Source: Tenrec ecaudatus
Taxonomy: Eukaryota > Chordata > Mammalia > Afrosoricida > Tenrecidae
Assembly: GCF_050624435.1 (NCBI RefSeq)
Contig: NC_134531.1
Coordinates: 256,942,812 to 257,006,811 of the forward strand
Length of the DNA: 64,000 bases
Direction: 5' to 3'
Shown here: positions 35,886 through 51,410 of the stretch, piece after piece
Numbering within the stretch: position 1 is the first letter of the stretch
Layout: every line of letters begins with the position of its first letter
Program-made: the position numbers and the translations under genes
Notes under the pieces: generated by a model
What the model was told of the DNA's origin: nothing
The model's database searches: none
The model's input: the letters and a program-made list of their open reading frames with translations, nothing else

Positions 35886-37215
35886 ATCGCTAGCTGTCTG
35901 TCTGTTTGTCATACTCGGGTGGCTTGCGAGTTGTGGTGTTGCTGCAAGATCTATAACCACTACTTCAAATGCCAGCAGGTCCTGAACGTGAGCAGCTTTG
36001 TTCACTCTTAGTAGAGCTTTCGAACTACGACCAAGGAAGACTAAGAAGAAGGAATAGGCTGCCCACTTTTAGTAATTACCCACTGAGTATCTTATTAAGA
36101 GAATCAAAACATTGTCAGAGATTGAAACCTCAAGAAACAAAGAATATTGCCAAGGATAGTGCCAGAATACGAGGCATTTGGGTGAGATGGAACTCAAAAT
36201 ATACCCCAGGAAGAGCTGCCTTCTCAAAGTAGAAGCACCATAATGAAGTGGCTGAGAAATCCTGTTAGAACAAGCCTCCGGATCTTCACTAAAGGGTGGG
36301 CATGACTCAAAATGAGAAGAGACAGCTGCAAATATCCCTTAATGATTGAAACCTGGAATGTGTAAATATGAATCTAGGACAGTTGGAAGTTATATAAAAT
36401 AAAATGGAACAGGGGAAAATTAACATTCTAGGCATTAGTGGACTATAATGGACTGGTATTGCTATTGTGAATCAGAAAATCATATATTTACTATTCTGGG
36501 AATGACATCAAGAGAAAGGGCATTGAATTAATCATCAAAAAGCACATATCAAGATGCGGTTTGAAGTACAATGCTATCTGTGAAGGGATATTATCTATCC
36601 CAATATAAGGCAATTCAATCAAAATGCCTATTGTTCAAATTTATATACCAACCATCAAAATTTTGATGAAGAAATTGAGAAATCCTACCAACATCTTCAG
36701 TCAAAAATTCATCAAACATGAACTAAAGATGCACTGATATTTATTCATGAGTGGAATACAAAGTTAGAAACAAAGAAGGAATATTAGTTAGAAAATATGA
36801 CCTTGGTGATAGAAAAGAAGTCAGAGATCACATGACAAAATTTTGCAAAACAAATGATTTGTTCATAGCAAATACATTTTGATAACTATATATTGGATTT
36901 TTCCAGATGTCATGCACAGAAATAAAATTGACTAGAATTGGAGGAGGCAGTGGAGAAGCTCAGTATCATCAGTTAACCCTAGGCCAGGAGCTGACTATGG
37001 AACAAACCATTAGTTTTCTTATGTAAATTCAGATTGGAGTTTAAAAATACTAAAGTAAGTACATTAGAGCCAAAATACAACCATGGGTCTATCCCACCTG
37101 AATGTGGAGAACATCTCAAGAACAGATCTACTATATTGAACACTAATGGCAGAAGATATGATAAACTGTGAGATGACATCAAGAACATCACACATGAAGA
37201 ATGGAACAGGACGTT
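35886..37215 (+). mobile_element. BovB 5' part, inverted relative to 35045-35885
   Basis: Begins at the BovB 5' terminus ('ctgtctgtctgtttgtcata', 35895) and runs through the endonuclease region to 'tttaaaagacaggaa' (about 37213). The junction joins the element's 5' terminus to the middle of its 3' part, as twin priming predicts. Confidence 0.8.
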
Positions 37216-37985
37216 TAAAAGACAGGAATGATGGCCAATAAACATAAGAAAACGTTCCTGATCATTAGCCATAAGAGAAATGCACATTAAAACAACTATG
37301 AGATGCCACCTAACACCCTCAAAGAGAGCCCAGTTCAAAAAATCAGAAAACAACAAGTGTTGGAGGGGCTGCGGGGAGATAGGAATGGCCCTCCACTGCT
37401 GGTGGACATGTAGGTATGGAGAGTCATTATGGAAATCGATTTGGCTATATCTAAAACGGATGGAAATCAAGATACCATATAACCCAGCAATCCCACCGCT
37501 AAGCATATACCCAGAAGAGGCAAGAAAGAACGGTCAGACATCTGAGATCCAATGTTCATCGCAGCACAGTTCACAATTGCAAGGAGTTGGAAACAACCCA
37601 CATTTCTATCAATGGATGAATGGATCAAAAACCTGTGGTACATATATATAATGGAGTACTATGTATCCCTTAAAAGCAGCGATGAACACATGAAGCACAT
37701 TGCTGCATGGGAAGAACTGGAGGAAATTTTGCTAGGCAAAGTAAGCCAAACACAAAAGACAGGAATGAAAGAAAAGTTGGCATGGATCTCTGAAGACTGC
37801 CAAACTAGCTCTTAATTGTCGAGTTGATAAGGTACATGGAAGAAAGTCCCTGTAACGCCCACCAAGAAACCTTTCATTGACTGGGTCTGGGAAAAAGATG
37901 GGGGAAATTAATGACAGAATCCACCTGGCAGTCATTGATAGCCCGATATATTGTGATAACCACACTGCCTCATACAAAATGAACC
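37216..37985 (+). mobile_element. LINE-1 ORF2 C-terminus plus start of 3' UTR
   Basis: The translation contains the cysteine-rich C-terminal hallmark of LINE-1 ORF2p: C-W-R-G-C-G-E-I-G, then H-C-W-W near 37361-37405. This is followed by 'IPYNPAIP..SIYP', 'FIAAQFTIA' after a frame change near 37550, 'MEYY' near 37655 and 'LGKVSQTQKT'. ORF2p normally supplies endonuclease and reverse transcriptase; here only about the last 190 codons remain, in two frames. From about 37790 on the sequence is 3' UTR. Inserted at the right end of a BovB segment. Confidence 0.9.
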
Positions 37986-37993
37986 CTCTAGCA

Positions 37994-38318
37994 CAGAGAT
38001 TCTCAACCTTCCTAATGCTGTGACCCTTTAATACAGTTCCCTTGTGGTGACCCCCCAAACATAACACTGTTTTGGGTTGCTACTTCATAACTGTATTTTT
38101 GCTACTATTAAAAATCATAATGTAAATATCTGCTATACAGGATGTATTTTCATTGTTACAAATTGAACATAATTAAACACAAATAATAGTGATTAATCAC
38201 AAAACAATAGGTAATTATATATTGTGAAATTTTATGTTTTCTGATGGTCTTAGGCGACCCCTGTGAAAGTTTGATAGAACCCCCAAAGGGGCCATGACCC
38301 ACAGGTTGAGAACCACTG
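37994..38318 (-). mobile_element. SPIN-type hAT DNA transposon, full-length non-autonomous
   Basis: 325 bp starting CAGAGATTCTCAACCTTCCT and ending GGTTGAGAACCACTG, giving matching terminal inverted repeats. Internal segments 'gacccttttaatacagttcc' (minus one T), 'gtatttttgctac' and 'aggcgacccctgtgaaag' are those of SPIN miniature elements. It is flanked by CTCTAGCA (37986-37993) and CTCTCACA (38319-38326), an 8-bp target duplication with two mismatches. No transposase is encoded. The short open frames here are chance. Confidence 0.88.
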
Positions 38319-38326
38319 CTCTCACA

Positions 38327-38694
38327 AGTAGGAGAGGAGATCTCACTACCAGTAAAAGCTTGAAGGAAGCACATCCTTATGATCCTATATATGGTTCTTG
38401 TACCTGATTTCACCAGCTTCTAGAGCCTCAACTTATCAGCACCCGTAAGATAAGGCCATTTTGCTCCTTGTGAGTTCTAAGTGGTCATTGCTGTGAATTG
38501 CAGAATCTTGGGGATTCAAAGGGAACATTCTAAGGGGAGAAGGTTGTGGTTGACATTAGTATTGATGAAATGGTCCAGCAGTTTGGAAAAGTGAGATAGA
38601 TGGGATATATTTAACCCCCATATTTTGGGAGAAGTTGTATTAATTTTCATGAAGGAAATTATTACTACTTATGATCCTTAATATGTTAGCTAAC
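38327..38694. other. unassigned DNA
   Basis: No repeat or gene recognised. It is continuous with 39069 onward if the solo LTR is removed. Confidence 0.4.
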
Positions 38695-38700
38695 ACTTTG

Positions 38701-39062
38701 TGTTTAGAGCCATGAGGCCCGGCCATAACCTTGCCTGTGCGGAGCCATGAGGCCCGGCCATTGTCTTGATCTTTATTGCCTGAGTTCTGTAACGTTCCAC
38801 AGGAACTGTTTTTTTTTTTCCTGCGGTCATTGTTCTCAGGGAAACACCTACGGCTTGCTTCCCCTATTTATTGTTCTCAGGGAAACACCTGCGGCTTGTT
38901 TCCCTTTCCCTGGCCTATATAAGCTGTAGCCTTTTACTCAATAAAGGAGACTTGATCAGGCTATTGTCTTGTCTCCATTTCTCATGTCTCTTGTCCCCCC
39001 AATTCCCACTCCCTCCTTCAGGGTCCACGTTGAAGTTCCCGGGGGGGGGGGGGGTTGGGACA
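38701..39062 (+). mobile_element. solo LTR of an endogenous retrovirus (ERVK-like)
   Basis: 362 bp beginning TGTTTAGAGC and ending TTGGGACA (TG...CA), flanked on both sides by ACTTTG (38695-38700 and 39063-39068). A 6-bp duplication is usual for ERVK/betaretrovirus-like integrases. Promoter-like TATATAAG (38915-38922) and AATAAA (38940-38945) lie in U3/R order. There are internal tandem copies of 'gagccatgaggcccggcca' and of 'tgttctcagggaaacacct', and a 14-G run near 39041. No internal retroviral sequence remains, as expected after LTR-LTR recombination. Confidence 0.85.
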
Positions 39063-39068
39063 ACTTTG

Positions 39069-40696
39069 TATAACAGTTTATTTTGGATCTATTTAGCTGC
39101 CTTGAATTGGTATATGGAAGCATAGTCCGTCCACTTATAGCTATAGGCCCCCCAAATGAGTTATATATTACTCAACTCTCTCTAAGAACCAGGATCTATA
39201 TGTGTCCAAAATGAACAAGGGTCTCACACATTCTACTGTAGGATCAGTCTATGCTGGCATTAGAGTTAAAACTGAGAAGACTCTTTGATTCTATCCCTTT
39301 GCTTTCAGTAATGGACGTCCAGTAGATTCTCTACGCTATTCATCCTGCATGATTGTAGCAGGCATGCAATTTGCCCACAAGAAAATTCCCTTTTTTCAAA
39401 TCCCCTTTGGGAATCAACTCCCTCTCGATTTGCCAAAATATGTTTACCTCTCAGACATTAAATTACCTGGAATGGCTTTGTTAAGGGACACCTTTGCAAT
39501 GCACACATTTATCCCATAGGACTAATTTTTACTAGAGATGCATTTCAGAATACTGAGGACCTGAAAGGGGGTGTATGCAGCCGAATCTCTGCACTGGTAA
39601 CCACAAAGCCTTGAAGACCAGCTCTAGTTAGAGAAAGAGTCCCACATTCTGAGACAGAGATGACACCAAAAGCACTTTCTCCAGGCTGAAAAACACCCAC
39701 ACAATGGCCCTCCATAAGGATGCTAACATAAAAGGTAACTCATACTTGTCCCGGGCTGCTCACTGTGCATGCAGATCATACCTGTCTTTAAGAGAAATCA
39801 TATTCTTTTGTCTGTCTCACCCAAAGTTCTGTTGACTCCCTTGTGACATCTCAGTCTGATCCTTATCATAAATTGTTCCCCAGGGAGAGGTCAGGGACAT
39901 ACAAGGTTAAGCCATAAACTCACACTATTACCAGGCCACTCGATTATGTGAAGGATTGCTGAAGGCTTGTCAGCCCCATGATTATATATACCCAATGGAA
40001 AATACATTTGCTCTCTGGATTCTGATATTGGGACAAACTCCTATGCCTCACTGCTCCTTCTATTTTATTTTCTATAATCACACATGCTGCTCCTAAGCAC
40101 CCCTTCAACTGTGGGGCTGGATCCCACATTACATAAGGACAGAAAACTGTTCCCTTATTTCTAATAATTCAGAAGAGCAAGACTTGAGACTACAAATTCA
40201 TGCGCCATGTTTTGGGAAAATTTTCATGGCATATTTGCATGTGTCAGTCTTCTAACTACAGCGTCCTTTGCTAATACCTACTTTTGAAAGCCTGTGTCTG
40301 AGTGGAGCCAAATACATAGAGTGGATATCCTTAGTCAAATACCACATGTCAGGATGTCCCCAGAAAAGAATTTATTTTCTCCAAAAAAGTGCTGTATACC
40401 AGTGTTTCCCAGCCAGTTGGATAGAGCTATGCACTATGAGATATTTAACACTCACTGTGCCTATTGTTAACACTAAAATCCATATACATATTCCTTTTAA
40501 AAATATATATTAACCTCATTTAAAGTACAGGCTCAGATCAGTTTCCCTAGTACCAGCTGTTCTCCAGAATCAGCCAGCTCTGGACCTGCTGGCAGTGACC
40601 CAAATTAGAATTTGTGCAAAGCGCAATGAAAAATGCTACTTCTGGGTAAATTTTATGGGAAAATTCAAAATCATATTTGCCACTTCCTGGAATGAG
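39069..40696. other. unclassified DNA, possibly decayed retroelement
   Basis: Longer runs without stop codons than neighbouring spacers, but I find no retroviral protease, reverse transcriptase or envelope motif in any frame. No gene supported. Confidence 0.3.
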
Positions 40697-40971
40697 CAAG
40701 AGAACTACAGGCTTCAGCCACTTGTGATTGGCTCCCCTGGTCTGCTGTTGGGCTATGGAGATCAAGAGAACTACAGGCTTCATCCACTTGTGATTGGCTC
40801 CCCTGGTCTGCTGTTGGGCTATGGAGATCAAGAGAACTACAGGCTTCAGCCACTTGTGATTGGCTCCCCTGGTCTGCTGTTGGGCTATGGAGATCAAGAG
40901 AACTACAGGCTTCAGCCACTTGTGATTGGCTCCCCTGGTCTGCTGTTGGGCTATGGAGATCAAGAGAACTA
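40697..40971. repeat. 66-bp minisatellite, 4.2 copies
   Basis: Unit starts 'caagagaactacaggcttca' and ends 'gggctatggagat'. Copies are at 40697-40762, 40763-40828, 40829-40894 and 40895-40960, plus an 11-bp partial unit. The copies are almost identical; one visible difference is 'catcc' for 'cagcc' in copy 2. 66 is a multiple of 3, so frames stay open through the array on both strands. This explains three overlapping open frames that are not genes. Confidence 0.95.
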
Positions 40972-41285
40972 AACATCAAAGACAACATGTGTTAAGAAAA
41001 TAAAAGACAATTAAAAAGAGATGAACGATAAAGAAAAACAAAATGAATATCAACAGAGACTCCAAAACCAGCTCTTGAATCTAGAACAGTAAAAATGAAA
41101 GGAAGTAAAGGAGTTGAGCAGAACATGTCACAGAAGGGCTCCAGGAAGCAGAGCACTCAAATAAAATGTGCAAAGACCTGGAATTAGAAAGCCAAATGAG
41201 AAGAACGTGCCTGTCATTTCTGAATGGAAGCAAGCGTTCAAACTTCACATTGCAATATTAAAGGATTATATGGACAATGTAGTGA
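40972..41285 (+). mobile_element. BovB fragment
   Basis: 'caacagagactccaaaacca', 'gagttgagcagaacatgtca' and 'gcaatattaaaggattatatgg' follow the BovB linker between endonuclease and reverse transcriptase in sense order. Confidence 0.75.
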
Positions 41286-43620
41286 AAGAGAGAAACCGTC
41301 AGAAGATAGGGGAATACTTGTTCATAGAGTTACTTTCCTGAAATCATCACATGATGTAGGTTTAATTTATCTTTTCGTAATTTACATCTTTGAAGACAAT
41401 TTCCATCATGTTTCAGAAGCCAAAAAATAACAAAGAGTTTTATGACACCAACTCTTTCTGGTTCATTTTTACACTTATAAATGAGATAGCACAATGAATA
41501 TCAATGTAAATATGACTAGTATTTTCTCAAAGTGTAGTTAGAGCACAGACATACTAACAATAAGCTACCAATAAACTGCAAATATAATTTCAAGAATATG
41601 AATAAAATTAGTGGGAGGTGAATAACAAAAAGACACACTAAGGTCATTTTGTAGCTGACCTTTAATATCTGTCAGGAAATGTTCACATAATTTTATGGGA
41701 AATTATTAATTCATGGATTTTATTAGATGAGTGCAGTGTGCTTGTTTTAGAAGTGAAAGTTGTTTAGCTTTAATAGTAGAATGATAAAATTGAGATTATT
41801 TTATGTGTTAAGTTTAGGAAATATTTTACGTTTCTTCAGTCTGAGGATAGCTGAAAAAATATAATAAAATCATACACGATAAGGAAGCCACTGTGTTTCA
41901 AAATATTTGAAAAGTGAGCACTGCTTCTGATAATGTCAGCAAAGAGAAAGCAGGAATCTGGAAAGAGATGCCCATCTAAACTCTTTCTAGAGAAATGAGC
42001 TCGTGTCCTGGTTAAGGATCAATGTGAGTGTGGAAGGTCTTGTTTAAATCTATAGCGGAGGAACTATGACGGGGAGGTGTTGAGCTGTGGTGGTTTAACG
42101 CTTTGTGAAACACATTAGGAGGCACAGTGTTTGCCGAATCTGCCTCCGGAGAAATAGACAGTGAGCCAACAGTCATGGTAATCTACCACAGTCCTAATGG
42201 ATCGTATTTTCAACCCACCCAGCAGGGCCACAGAGACAGGCTTGGCCCTGGGTTTCCATAGAAAATAGCCAAAGAAACTCTCAGACCATTCCTCCTATCA
42301 TCCATTGGCTCCCCATGAATCTCAGTCATTTCAGTGCTTGATAAGATTACTTTATTATCTATCTCTTTACCTATTTATCTTTGGTGTTAAAGGCTGACGA
42401 CCTCAAATGAAGATACTTAAAAAAAACCTGACCAAAGGGCAGTCAGGGTTATAAGGGATGTCAGTTGTAGGGAAAAAAAATAAAAGCCAAGCAACAATAT
42501 GCCAAGTTCTAGGTATGAATAAAAATCTAAATAAACTCTAGAACTTTTCATTACATATAACTTATTTTAAATGAAATAAAATAAGTAATATACATTTTAA
42601 TAACTAGATAGAAGCCTAAGGTTTAATTTAAAACATGTTTTTTTTGTTTGAGTATCTCATATTGCATGCACTCTACAGAATAGTAAAATTTAATTGTGAT
42701 TTGGGAGTTATTTCAATGACTGAATTATATAAATTTCATTCTAATTATTATAAATGTTGAACTTGCATATAATATGAAATCAAACCACCACTTATAATCT
42801 GGTTTTTACCTTAGTTAAAATGGCTGAGGCTTATGAGAAAGTTGAATATTAATGCTTAAGTTTATAATGAAATAGATTTTACTACCCACAAAATAACATA
42901 AAGAACACTGTATAATACTTAACAGGAAATGTTTTCATCTTCACATTATTACAGATACTATTTTATAGATTTTACAATACCTCATTCAGTGGTATAACTT
43001 CTCTTGCATTTTTAACTACAAAAACTAATTTTAGCAATACATTTATAAAAGGTGAGACTCTCAAGATCTGAAAGAATTCTTAAAACAAGAGACAGAATCA
43101 ACTAGCAGCACAAAAATAAAGGAAGACACTTTACCTACACAGAAGAAAACAGCAATGCACTAAGTTAAGCAGGTAGTTGTGTATATAATTAACCTGGATT
43201 TTGTCCCACTAGCTTATGCTGAATCCATACTATTTGAATTTTCATGTAAAATATATTATGTAGTTCCTCTGTTAAAAAGAATATCCTATGAAAATGATCA
43301 GCAACAAAACCTATCGATATGTTGTAAGGTTATCATGGCCAACTTTATTACTCCTTTGGTTATTAATAAAAGCACCAATATATTATTGCTGTTTTTGTAG
43401 TTTTCCTTTGAGGGCTGAAGTAGCCAAAGAAAACCAAATGTAAACCATACACCAGAGTGCGAACATAAAACCTGTGTAGCCTTGCTAGTGAAATCTGTTA
43501 CCTGGGCCCCAGTAGATCTGCCTGTGCAATCACTCACAAACCCACACGCCTCCACCTGCAGTTCGGTTAGTAAATGGGAGATAAAAAGGAAGCAGGAATT
43601 GTTACTTAAGACTCCTTGGG
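41286..43620. other. low-repeat AT-rich DNA
   Basis: A weak SINE-like stretch lies at about 42080-42250 (not convincing). No gene seen. Confidence 0.4.
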
Positions 43621-43770
43621 CAGTGTTTCTCACACAGTTTTATGCATAGGGAGTGCCTGAAAAGCTAGTTAAAAGCAACTTTTTCATTCTATCTTCTAAA
43701 AATTATGTTGTACTTGACATTGACGGTTCCCCAGGTATGTATTTAAACAAGATCCTTGGATGATTTTGAT
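43621..43770. mobile_element. possible MER5-like hAT fragment
   Basis: 'cagtgtttctcacacag' resembles the CAGTGGTTCTCAA start of MER5-type MITEs, and 'ttccccaggt' their interior. The right end was not found. Confidence 0.3.
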
Positions 43771-44034
43771 ATGATACAAAACCACACAAACAACTCATAC
43801 AAATAACCTTTTCTCCTCGAACTTTGATCAGTTCTCAGATACATCTTAATGCTTAAGGTAAAACCAATAATAATAATAGACAAAATGGATTGTTTTCTAT
43901 ATGCCCAGCATTATTCCAGATATTGATATGCAGTGACTCATTAAATCCCTATAGCACTTCTATGATGTGAGTCTTATTGTTTTCTAGCCGGGTAAGAGAT
44001 GACAAAACGGAAGCTAGAAGCCCCCAAGCATTCT

Positions 44035-44165
44035 AACCTAGAACATTAATGGTTCACAGCCATCGGCCATTCCTTGGCAGAGAGATGCAACAGCCTACTT
44101 CCACGCAGTGACCCTACAAGCCAGTCTACTCTGCTATGGGGTGGAATCAGTTTGCTTTGGTTCCA
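44035..44165 (+). mobile_element. afrotherian-type SINE fragment
   Basis: 'caacagcctacttccacgca', 'ctactctgctatggggtgga' and 'atcagtttgctttgg' follow the SINE 3' half. Confidence 0.55.
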
Positions 44166-44574
44166 TTGGAAACTGAGGGATGTTGAACAGATGCAGGAGT
44201 TACGCATCTATTAGGTGGCCAAGAAAGAATTCTGTAACTTCAGTTCAGAATCATGATGCTGTTCAGCAATTAAAAGTAGAAAGAAAGAGACTAAAAGATG
44301 CATTAGTAATTTGTTTATCCCTTATCTTTTATCAATCTCTACCTCTGTTTTTGATTCTCTTGTTAAATGGACGTTCTATGAGCTTTGTTCATGAAAAGGA
44401 CCACCTGGCGATCGTAAGACACGAGAAGAAATGAGACTAAAAATAACAGCGAGCTCTATGACCTCTCCATTTTTAGGACATCATTAAACACTTCCACAGT
44501 CCAGTTCTAACCAACTGCATTTATTTGCTTCATTGATCTATTTCCACCACTGACCTGTCAGTTGTCATACTCTA

Positions 44575-49005
<4,431 letters not shown>

Positions 49006-49194
49006 ATCTGGTGTTGATTTTGTTTCCCAGTCTATAATTAGATTGACCTTAGGAGGTAATATGTTACGATAAATGTGAAAACATAGAAACCAAGGAAGGA
49101 AAGGTAAAATTAAAATAGAGTAATGATTTCTCTTTTATTGTTTGATGTTGTGGATCTTATCCATAATAGAAAGAAATACAGCTTCAACCTCTAT

Positions 49195-49550
49195 CATCCT
49201 CACAACTCGTGTTTTTGCTCATTGTTACAGTCATTATATCTATCCATCTCATTGAGGATCTTACTCTTTTTGCTTACCTCCTACTGATCAAGCAAGATAT
49301 TGTGGTCCACAGACAGACTTTCCCTGATAATATCTGAAAAATAGGTGAGATGAAATATTGTCATCCTTACACCAAAGGAGTATTCACAGGTTGTAATTCT
49401 CCCAAGACAGATTTTTGGCAATGCACAGTACTTCCAGTAATCTTCACTGACATTAAAATTCAAATGCATTGGTTCTTCTGTGGTCTTCCGTATGTATTTT
49501 CCAATTCTCACATGAATGTAAAGTGATTGAAAATGCCCTCACTCTCTAAC
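49195..49550 (-). mobile_element. BovB 3' terminal fragment
   Basis: Antisense: 'ctcattgttacagtcattat', 'catctcattgaggatcttac', 'caagacagatttttggcaatgcacagtac', through 49545. Confidence 0.75.
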
Positions 49551-50239
49551 ACTTTAGAGGTATCTTGTGTGAGAACAAATATCCCTTTAAATTTTATTCA
49601 AATTATAAAAATATCCATTCATAGATAAAATTGCTCACTAGCTCATTAAAATATACTATTTACCATTAAAATAACAAGTCAAAAATACATAAATCAAGAA
49701 ATATATTTTATAAAAATAAGAAATAAAAATGCCCTGCCTATTTGGAACCAATCTAGCCTTTTCTCTGTGAACCATTGCTAACCACTAACATGACTAATAT
49801 GTTTCATTTTTCAGAGACATTTAGACTTAAAGAAATATCATTCTGAAACTACAGAGCACCCATTATCCCTTCTCCACACTTTTTCCTATCTCAACATTTG
49901 CATTAATGTAGCATATATGTTGCAAGTTTTTTTCTAATATTGATACCTAATATGTTCATTTAAATGAAATTTTATATTAATATTGTCCTTTTCACAAATA
50001 TATAATGTCATATTTACAACAATGAAATATAGTGTCACTGCCTATAAAATTCTAGGACTCACCTATTCATCCCAACCCTTCTTCCTGCAACTTGTGGTAG
50101 TCAAAGATTTCTTTTTTTACTGTAGTGCAGTTTTGCCTTTTCCAGAATTCTATAGCTCAAATCAAATGACTTCCATTATATAATTTTTTCAGACACCTTT
50201 TAGTTAACAATATGTATTGATGGATTCTCAATATCTCTG
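49551..50239. other. low-repeat AT-rich DNA
   Basis: Nothing recognised. Confidence 0.4.
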
Positions 50240-50256
50240 CTTAGTCAATAGCTAAT
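50240..50256. repeat. left target-site duplication of the HAL1-like element
   Basis: CTTAGTCAATAGCTAAT here and CTTAGTCGCTATCTTAT at 54851-54867 agree at 13 of 17 positions, with the first seven identical. They bracket the 4.6-kb element exactly beyond its T-rich (antisense poly-A) end and its 5' end. Confidence 0.65.
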
Positions 50257-50931
50257 TTCTTTTTTTAATTTAATTTTTTTATTTTTAAGTCATTTTATTA
50301 GGAGTTTACACAACTCCTATCACAATCCATATATCAATTTTGTAAAGCACATTTGTACCTTCATTGTCCTCATCATTCTCAAAACATTTGCTCTCTACCC
50401 AAGCCCCTGGCATCAGGTCCTCATTTTTCCTCTCCCTCCCCACGTCCCCCTCCCTCATGAACCCTTGATAATTTATAAATTATTATTTTGTCATATCTTG
50501 CTCTGTCCCACGTCTCCCTTCCCCTACTTTTCTGTTGTCTGTCCCCCATGGAGGAGGTCACATGTAGATCCTTGTAATCAGTTCCCTCTTTCCAACCCAC
50601 CCTCTCTATGCCCCCCCCCCCCCCATTATCACCACTCACATCAATGGTCCTCAGGGGAAAGTTCCCACCTGCACCAGTGTACATCCTCGGTTCTAGTCAG
50701 ACTTGAAAGGTAGGATTTGAATCATGACAGTGGGAGGGGTAGGGGGAGGAAGCATTTAGGAACTAGAGGAAAGTTGTATTTATCATCATTGCTACACTGC
50801 ACCTTGACGGTCTCGTCTCCTCCCCAAGACCCTCTGTAAGGGGATGTCCAGTGGCCTACAAATGGGCTTTGGGCCTCCATTCCTCACTCCCCCACCCATT
50901 CACTATGGTATGCTTTTTTTGATCTCATGAT

Positions 50932-51410
50932 GCCTGATACCTGATCCCTTGACACCTGTGATCGCACAGGCTGATGTTCTTCTTCTATGTGGGCTTTGTT
51001 ACTTCTGAGCTAGATAGCCACTTGTTTACCTTCAAACCTTTAAGACCCCAGACGCTATATCTTTTGATAGCCAGGCACCAAGAGCTTTCTTCACCAGATT
51101 TGCTTATGCACCCATTTGTCTTCAGTGGTCATATCAGGGAGGTGAGCACCCAATGATATGATTTTTTGCTCTTTGATGTCTGATAACTGATCCCTTCAAC
51201 ACCTCGTGGTCACACAGGCTGGTGTGCTTCTTCCATGTGGGCTTTGTTGATTCTGAGCCATATGGCCGCTTGCTTATCTTCAAGCCTTTAAGACCCCAGA
51301 TGCTATATCTTTTGATTGCCTGGATCTATCATCTTTCTTCACCACATTTGCTTATGCACACGTATGTCTTCAGTGAGCTTGTTGGGAAGATGTGCATCAT
51401 GGAATGCCAG
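50932..51410 (-). repeat. 246-bp tandem duplication inside the LINE-1 3' UTR
   Basis: Two head-to-tail diverged units begin 'cctgatacctgatcccttgac' (minus one base) at 50933 and 'tctgataactgatcccttca' at 51179. Each contains 'cttcttc.atgtgggctttgtt', 'aagaccccaga.gctatatc' and 'tttgcttatgcac'. The single-unit form is seen in the copy at 11830-12030. Confidence 0.8.

Noticed and set aside
37280-37815. Two 87-123 codon plus-strand frames as a novel gene
   Set aside because: They are the LINE-1 ORF2 C-terminus split by a frameshift.
39039-39056. G-quadruplex or regulatory element from the poly-G run
   Set aside because: A single homopolymer at the end of an LTR. It may also be a sequencing or assembly uncertainty.
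40697-40971. Could be a CRISPR-like array
   Set aside because: The copies are contiguous 66-bp units without unique spacers, and the DNA is vertebrate. It is a minisatellite.
40547-40988. Overlapping open frames of 105-138 codons with perfect 22-residue repeats on both strands
   Set aside because: They are a by-product of the 66-bp minisatellite, whose unit length is divisible by three. No conserved domain, and no single frame is favoured.
42070-42270. SINE copy
   Set aside because: Only scattered short matches to the SINE layout. Not enough ordered similarity.
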